From: Apodemus sylvaticus
Taxonomy: Eukaryota > Chordata > Mammalia > Rodentia > Muridae
NCBI RefSeq assembly: GCF_947179515.1
Contig: NC_067488.1
Coordinates: forward strand, 39,158,842-39,222,841
Length of the DNA: 64,000 nt
Reading direction: 5' to 3'
Below the pieces are notes generated by a model. That model was given only the letters and a program-made list of their open reading frames with translations. It ran no database searches and was not told the origin of the DNA. Shown here one piece after another: positions 58,035-64,000 of the stretch (position 1 is its first letter; the number at the start of each line of letters is the position of its first letter). Both the position numbers and the translations under genes were made by a program.

Positions 58035-61000
58035 AATAATAATCACTATTCCTTAATATCTCTTAACATCAATGAACTCTATTCCCCAATAAAAAGATGC
58101 AGACTAACAGACTGTATACATAAACAGCACCCAACATTTTGCTGTTTACAGGAAACACACCTCAGTGTCAAAGACACACACTACCTTAGAGTAAAAGGCT
58201 GGAAGACAATTTTACAAGCAAATGGTCTCAGGAAACAAGCCAGAGCAGCCACTCTAATATCAGATAAAATTGACTTTCAACCTAGTCATCAAAAGAGACA
58301 TGGAAGGACACTTCTTGCAGGTCAAAAAGAATCCACCAAGAAGAAGTCTTAATTCTGAAATGCTATGCTCCAAATGCAAGGGCACCTTCATTAGTAAAAG
58401 AAACTTTACTAAAGCTCAAAGCACACATTGCACCTAACACAATAATTGTGGGCAACTTCAACACTCCACTCTCCTCAATGGACCGATCAGGAAAACAGAA
58501 ACTAAATAGGGACACAGCCAAATGAATTGAAGCATTGGACCAATTGGATTGGTTATATATATAACATTTCATCCGAAAGCAAAAGAATATACCCTTTTCT
58601 CAGCACCTCATGGAACCTTCTCCAAAATCAACCATATAATTGGCCTCCTATTGGATCACCATAGATTAAGAGTGGTCTTCAATAGCAACAAAAACAGCAA
58701 AAAGCCCACATACACATAGAGGTTGGACAATACTCTACTCAATGATACCTTTGCCAAAGAAGAAATAAAGAAAAAATTCAAAGACTTTTTAGAATTTAAT
58801 GAAAATGAAGGCACAACATACCGAAATCTATGGGACACAATGAAACCAGTGCTAAGAGGAAAACTCACAGCCCTGAGTGCCTCTAAAAAGAAACTGGAGA
58901 GAGCATACACTAGCAGCTTAATGGCAAACCTGAAAGCCCTGGAACAAAAAGAAGCTAATTCACCTAGGAAAAGTAGAAGACAGGAAATCATCAAACTCAG
59001 GACTGAAATCAATCAAGTAGAAACAAAGAGAAGCATACAAAGAATCAACAAAACCAGGAGCTGGTTCATTGAGAAAATCTACAAGATAGATAAATCTTTA
59101 GCCACACTAACCAAAGGACACAGATACAGTACCAAATTAACAAAATTAGGAATGAAAAGGGAGATATAACAACAGAATCTGAGGAAATTAAAAAAAAAAA
59201 AAACATCAGATACTACTACAAAAGCCTATACTCAACACAACTGGAAAATCTGGATGAAATGGACAATTTCCTAGGCAGATACCAAATTCCAAAATTAAAT
59301 CAGCATCAAATAGACCAAATATCTAAACAGTTCCATAACCACTAAAGAAATAGAAGGGGTCATAAAAAGCCTTCCAAGCCAAAAAAAAAAAAAATGTACA
59401 GGACCAGATGGTTTTAGTGCAGAATTCTATCAGAACTTCAAAGAAGGCATAACACAAATACTCTTCAAATTATTCCACAAAATAGAAACAGAAGGAACAC
59501 TACCCAACTTGTTCTACAAAGCCACAATTATGCTGATACCAAAACCACACAAAGATCCAATAAAGAAAGAGAACTTCAAGCTAATTCCCTTATGAATATT
59601 GATGCAAAAATACTCGATAAAATTCTTGCCAATCGAATCCAAGAACACATCAAAACGATTATTCACCATGATCAAGTAGGCTTTGTCCCAGGAATGCAGG
59701 GATGGTTCAATATACAGAATTCCATCAATGTAATCCACTACACAAACAAACTCAAAGAAAAAAAAAACATGGTCATTTCATTGGATGCTGAAAAAGCATT
59801 TGCCAAAATCCAGCATCCTTTCATGCTAAAAGTCTTGGAAAGAACAGGAAGTCAAGGCCCATACCTAAACATAGTAAAAGCAATATACAGCAAACCAATA
59901 GCCAACATCAAACTAAATGGAGAGAAACTTGAAGGGATTTAGCAATCCCACTAAAATCAGGGACTAGACAAGGCTGTCCTCTCTCTCCATATATTTTCAA
60001 TATAGTACTTGAAGTTCTACCTAGAGCAATTAGACAACATAAGGAGGTCAAAGGGATACAAATTGGAAAGGAAGAAGTCAAATTATCACTATTTGCAGAT
60101 GATAAGATAGTATACTTAAGTCACCCAAAAAAATCCACCAGAGAATTCCTAGAGCTGATAAACAACTTCAGCAATGTGGCTGGTTATAAAATCAACTCAA
60201 GCAAATCAGTAGCCTTCCCATACTCAAAGGATAAGTAGGCTGAGAAAGGAATTAGTGAAATGACACCCTTCACTATAGCAACAAACAATATAAAGTATCT
60301 TGGTGTGATTCTAACCAAACATGTGAATGATCTGTATGACAAGAACTTCAGGTCTCTGAAGAAGGAAATGGAAGAAGACCTCAGAAAATGGAAAAATCTT
60401 CCATGCTCATGGATCGGCAGAGTTAATATAGTAAAAATGGCCATCTTGCCTAAAGCAATATTCAGATTCAATGCAATCCCCATCAAAATCCCTACTCAGT
60501 TCTTCATAGAGTTGGAAAGAGCAATTCTCAAATTCATCTGGAATAACAAAAAACCAAGGATAACTAAAACTATTCTCAAGAGCAAAAGAACTTCAGGGGG
60601 AATCAGTATCCCGGACCTCAATCAGTACTAAAGACCAATAGTGTTAAAAACTGCATGGTACTGGTACAGTGACAGGCAGATAGATCAGTGGAATAGGAGT
60701 GAAGACCCAGAAATGAACCCATACACCTATGGTCACTTCATCTTTGACAAAGGAGATAAAACCATCCAGTGGAAAAAATATAGCCTTTTCAACAAATGTT
60801 GCTGGCTCAACTGGAGATCAGCATGCAGAAGAATGGGAATTGACCCATTCTTACCTTCTTGTACTAAGCTCCACTCCAAGTGGATCAAGGACCTCCACGT
60901 AAAACCAGACACACTGAAACTAATAGAAAAGGAATTGGGAAAAACCCTTGAGGACATGTGCACAGGGTAAAGATCCTGAACAGAAGACCAATAGCTTATG

Positions 61001-61805
61001 CTCTAAGATCAAGAATTGATAAATGGGACCTCATAAAATTACAAAGTTTCTGTAAGACAAAGAACACTGTAAAAAGGACAAAACAGCAACCAACAATTTG
61101 GGGAAAGATCTTCACTAACCCTATATCTGACAGAGGGCTAATGTCCAATATATGCAAAGAACTCAAGAAGTTAGACTCCAGAGTGCCAAATAACCTTATT
61201 TAAAAAATGGGGTACAGAGCGAAACAAAGAAATTTCACCTGAAGAACTTCGAATGGCTGAGAATCACCTTAAGAATTGTTCAGCATCATTAGTGATGAGG
61301 GAAATGTAAATCAAAACAACCCTGAGGTTTCACCTCACACCAGTCAGAATGGCTAAGATTTAAAACTCAGGAGACAGCAGGTGCTGGCGAGGATGTGGAG
61401 AAAGAGGAACACTCCTCCACTGCTGGTGGGATTGCAAGCTGATACAGATGCTCTGAAAATCAGTCTGGTGGTCCCTCAGAAAACTGGGCATGACACTTTC
61501 TGAGGACCCTGTTATACCACTCCTGGGATTCTCTGGCATGCAATAAAGACACATGGTCCACTATGTTCATAGCAGCCTTATTTATAATAGCCAGAATGTG
61601 GAAAGAACCCAGATGTCCTTCAATGCTGGATTGAATACAGAAAATGTGGTATATTTACACAAAGGGATACTACTCATCAATTAAAAACAATGAATTCATG
61701 AAGTTCTTAGGCAAATGGTTGGAACTGGAAAATATCATCCTATGTGAGGTAACCCAATCACAAAAGAACACACATGGAATGCATCTACTGATAAGTGGAT
61801 ATTAG
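58035..61805 (+). pseudogene. L1 ORF2 of copy C, all domains present but broken
   Basis: The N terminus GNNNHYSLISLNIN is visible from about 58030, but the usual ATG is lost. The endonuclease region keeps QETHL (around 58150), while the GD(F/L)NTPLS motif reads GNFNTPLS (Asn codon 58454-58456) and the SDHH word reads LDHH. The RT segment has FADD intact at 60092-60103. Damage includes a frameshift near 58340-58730, two A-run expansions (about 59190-59203 and 59381-59394), and stops at about 59939, 60236 and 60629. There is also a frameshift at about 60967. The C-terminal half ends at TAG 61803-61805. Confidence 0.9.
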
Positions 61806-61870
61806 CCCAGAAGCTCTGAATACCCAAGGCACAATTCGCATATCAAATGATTCTCAAGAAGAAGGAAGGA

Positions 61871-61983
61871 GGGAGGGAAGTGGGCTTATGGGACTCTTGA
61901 GGAGTGGGGGCCCAGAAAAGGGGAAATCATTTGAAATGTACATAAAAAATATATCGAATAAAAAAAAAAAGAAAAGAAAAAAA
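61871..61983 (+). mobile_element. Nested, extremely 5'-truncated L1 inside copy C
   Basis: About 113 bases of the other 3' UTR type, with gggcttatgggactcttgag, aaaaggggaaatcatttgaa and atatatcgaataaa, followed by an A-rich tail. It is flanked by agaaggaagga at 61860-61870 and 61984-61994. Both are on the + strand, so the arrangement mimics a tandem 3' end. Confidence 0.85.
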
Positions 61984-62028
61984 AGAAGGAAGGAAGGAAG
62001 GAAGGAAGGAAGGAAGGAAGGAAGGAAA
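61984..62028. repeat. (GGAA)n microsatellite at the nested L1 boundary
   Basis: About ten AAGG units begin exactly in the right-hand target duplication of the nested L1, next to its A-rich tail. Confidence 0.95.
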
Positions 62029-62279
62029 GAGAGGAGAGGTCCCTGGTCCTGGAAAGGCTTGATCCAGCATTGTAAGGGAGTACCAAGACAGAAAAGGATG
62101 GGTTTGATTAGAGAATGGGCGGAGAGATGAGGGCATATGGTACTTATGGGGAGGAGGAAACTGGGGAAAGGGAAAGTCATTTGTAATGTAATCAAGGAAT
62201 ATAGAAAATAAAAAAAAAAGAAGGCGTGCAATACCTTGGATGTGGAGTTTTAGGACTTTTGGAAAATTCCTATGTGTTT

Positions 62280-62345
62280 GCTACAAACTGAACTGGGGTT
62301 TTCTGTGGAAGTAGTAATGATTATTAACTGCTGAGTCATTTCTTT
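62280..62345 (-). mobile_element. B3/B2 SINE fragment
   Basis: The + strand tgctacaaactgaactgggg, then attattaactgctgagtcat is the reverse complement of the tRNA-derived head of a B2/B3 element. The rest is missing. Confidence 0.6.
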
Positions 62346-62367
62346 TCTTTTTTTAAAAAAATATTTA

Positions 62368-62866
62368 CTTATTTTTATTCAATATATTCTTTATTTACAT
62401 TTCAAATATTTTCCCCTTTCCAGAATCCCCCTCCCTGAAAGTCTCATAAGCCCTCTTCCCTCCCACTGTTCCCCAATCCACCCCTTCCATCTTCCCTGTC
62501 CTGTTATTTGGCTACACTGCTGCACTAAGTCTTTCCAGGACCAGGGGCCTCTCCTTCCTTCTTCTTGGGCATCATTTGATATGTGAATTGTTTCTTGGGT
62601 ATTCTGAGCTTCTGGGTTAATGTCTGCTTATCAGTGAGTGCATATCACTATGTTCATAACAGCCCTATTTATAATAGTCAGAAGCTGGAAAGAACCCAGA
62701 AGTCCCTCAATGGAGGAATGGATACAGAAAATGTGGTATATTTACACTATGGAATATTACTCAGCTATTAAAAACAATGAACTCATGAAATTCTTAGGCA
62801 AGTGGTTGGAACTGGAGAATCTCATCCTGAGTGAGATGACTGAATCACGAAACAGACATTTCAACA
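62368..62866 (-). mobile_element. L1 with inverted 5' segment (twin-priming structure)
   Basis: Positions 62368-62646 are an L1 3' UTR plus the last codons of ORF2 on the minus strand. From 62647 to about 62866 the strand switches and the + strand encodes the adjacent upstream ORF2 segment (62638-62886 open, with VRSWKEPRSPS and EYYSAIKNNELMKFLGKW). The inverted part ends at the aatcacgaaa word and the sense part begins at the tgcactcactgataag word, so only about 15 bases of the element are missing at the switch. The 5' end is truncated in ORF2. Confidence 0.9.
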
Positions 62867-63070
62867 ACCCTGCTACTGATCCTTAGGAAGAAGCTGAGAT
62901 TTGAAGATGCTTTAGGGAATGACCCGAGAATAGGGAAGAGTAGCAACCCCAGATACCTTGAAAGAACCTTCGAAATGAAACTTTTTTCCACGAAACCATC
63001 TGAGACTTTTGTTCTCCCAAACTGCATACATGTATGCTAATTTAAAAACTAGGTCTAGGGGGTGTTTATG
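62867..63070. other. Unassigned flank
   Basis: Nothing recognisable was seen. Confidence 0.35.
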
Positions 63071-63225
63071 TATGTATGCATATATATATATATATATATA
63101 CATATTTGTGTGTGTATGTGTATGTATACATGTATGTATATGCACATTTTTTCATGTGTGTGAATGTACATATAATATGCTTGTGGGTATGCATATTTGC
63201 ATTGTGTGTGTGTACAGTGTGTGTG
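63071..63225. repeat. (TA)n then (TG)n compound microsatellite
   Basis: TA units at 63079-63100 pass into TGTGTG and TATG repeats with interruptions. Open frames across it on both strands are artefacts. Confidence 0.95.
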
Positions 63226-64000
63226 AATTTCTTAAGTAGTAGATTCAAACTCATGTAAGTTCAATTTCAGTCCACATGCCAGATAAATCCTTCTTGCTCT
63301 CATGTGACCTGCAGCACATCCTACACATATTGACCAATGATCCTTCTCAAATAAACTATGACATACTGTACTTCACATTATAACATTCATATTAATATTT
63401 CTAGTGCTTGTGTGTGTATATGTGATTTTAATATTGAGGAAAAAAGAGATATCCAAAAATTATCTAGTAAATATATAGGTTGCAACCTTTGAATTTTCCA
63501 ATTTCAGGTTTAGAATTATTTTCATCTGTGTGTCATGCTCCAAATCTCTCTCCAGTTCATCTAATAAAACTCACATTGCTTGATTACTGATATATTTTAA
63601 TGGCTCACTGTGCTATTATATTCTGACTGCCCTGCCTTTGTGACCTTCACTGTTTTTGTAAATTTTTCACAAAGAAAAGAGCACAGGCTTTGAAGCCTTC
63701 AAGCTAAATCCCAGATTCTAATTCCAGATGGCACTGGGAGGGGGTGACCTCTCTGCTTGTTTTCTTACATCTTCTTAACACCACCAACAAAAGGTTGTAC
63801 TCCAACTACACCACCCACAAACGCACAAGCAAAATCTCATATTTTAAGTTTGTTGTGCATATTAAATTATATATTTTTAAAGCCTGATATCTTACACCTC
63901 AGTGTTTAATACATTGTTATCTTAAAGAATATCCAATATTCAAGAGTATTTAGGTATCACCAAGTAGCCTTGGTTAGATAAAAAGAATATGAAATTGAGT
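63226..64000. other. Unassigned sequence to the window edge
   Basis: AT-rich, no gene or recognisable repeat was seen. Confidence 0.35.

Larger units (their letters stand above)
55880..62218 (+). mobile_element. L1 copy C: full-length structure, coding-dead, with nested L1
   Basis: 5' UTR monomers (55880-56746), ORF1 (56747-57956), ORF2 (about 58035-61805) and a 3' UTR to 62218 are all present. The element is flanked by agaaggcatgcaa (55867-55879) and agaaggcgtgcaa (62219-62231), a 13-bp target duplication with one mismatch. This shows that the terminus at 62218, and not the A tail at 61960-61983, is the original 3' end. The 3' UTR is interrupted by a much smaller L1 insertion. Confidence 0.93.
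61806..62218 (+). other. L1 copy C 3' UTR, interrupted
   Basis: The first segment (61806-61870) and second segment (about 61995-62218) are two halves of a 3' UTR with the ggaatatagaaaataaa-type end. Between them lie the nested L1 and the expanded GGAA tract. The proximal word caagaagaaggaagga and the distal gaggtccctggtcctggaaa are contiguous in other rat L1 3' UTRs. Confidence 0.82.

Noticed and set aside
61854..62231. Minus-strand open frames with Ser/Phe/Pro repeats, up to 125 codons
   Set aside because: Translated complement of the (GGAA)n microsatellite and L1 3' UTR.

Overview
The window is mammalian, and specifically rodent, intergenic or intronic DNA. Rat is the most likely source. 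The evidence is entirely repeat-based: L1 copies whose 3' UTR carries the G-rich polypurine stretch typical of rat L1, ID, B1, B2/B3 and B4 SINEs, a rodent LTR retrotransposon family, a URR1-type DNA transposon remnant, and many long CA, TA and GA microsatellites. No bacterial-style genes are present. I could not support any host protein-coding exon, tRNA or rRNA gene. Almost every open reading frame longer than 60 codons is L1 sequence, its antisense shadow, or a translated microsatellite.

Layout. Positions 1-438 are the 3' end of an L1 on the + strand. The stretch 439-7150 is mostly unassigned AT-rich sequence with an ID, a B2/B3, a B1 and microsatellites. At 7164-9760 an old minus-strand L1 3' UTR is split by a two-LTR, non-coding LTR retrotransposon (7800-9742). 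The stretch 9868-15200 holds small repeat fragments, an inverted repeat around an AT-rich core, and a long octamer array. L1 copy A (15207-19040, minus) keeps 5' UTR monomers, part of ORF1 and most of ORF2, but a large internal deletion joins ORF1 to ORF2. From 19040 to 50480 are SINEs, microsatellites, two ancient L1M fragments, a truncated L1 with a perfect 16-bp target duplication (26369-27031), an Lx-type L1 3' end (29779-31118) and a solo LTR (48992-49392). L1 copy B (50484-55046, minus) and L1 copy C (55880-62218, plus) lie head to head 0.8 kb apart, each with its own tandem-monomer promoter region and recognisable target-site duplications. Copy C has a second, tiny L1 nested in its 3' UTR. 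A further L1 (62368-62866) has the inverted-5' structure expected of twin priming.

Function. All three long L1 copies are defective: nonsense codons, frameshifts, lost start codons, internal deletions and changed catalytic residues are visible. What may remain active is regulatory: L1 5' UTR monomers with YY1-like sites, LTR promoter and polyadenylation signals, and G-rich 3' UTR tracts. The value of the window lies in the record of retrotransposition it preserves (nested insertions, target duplications, microhomology deletions, 5' inversion). I did not find an undescribed enzymatic or defence system, and I do not claim one.
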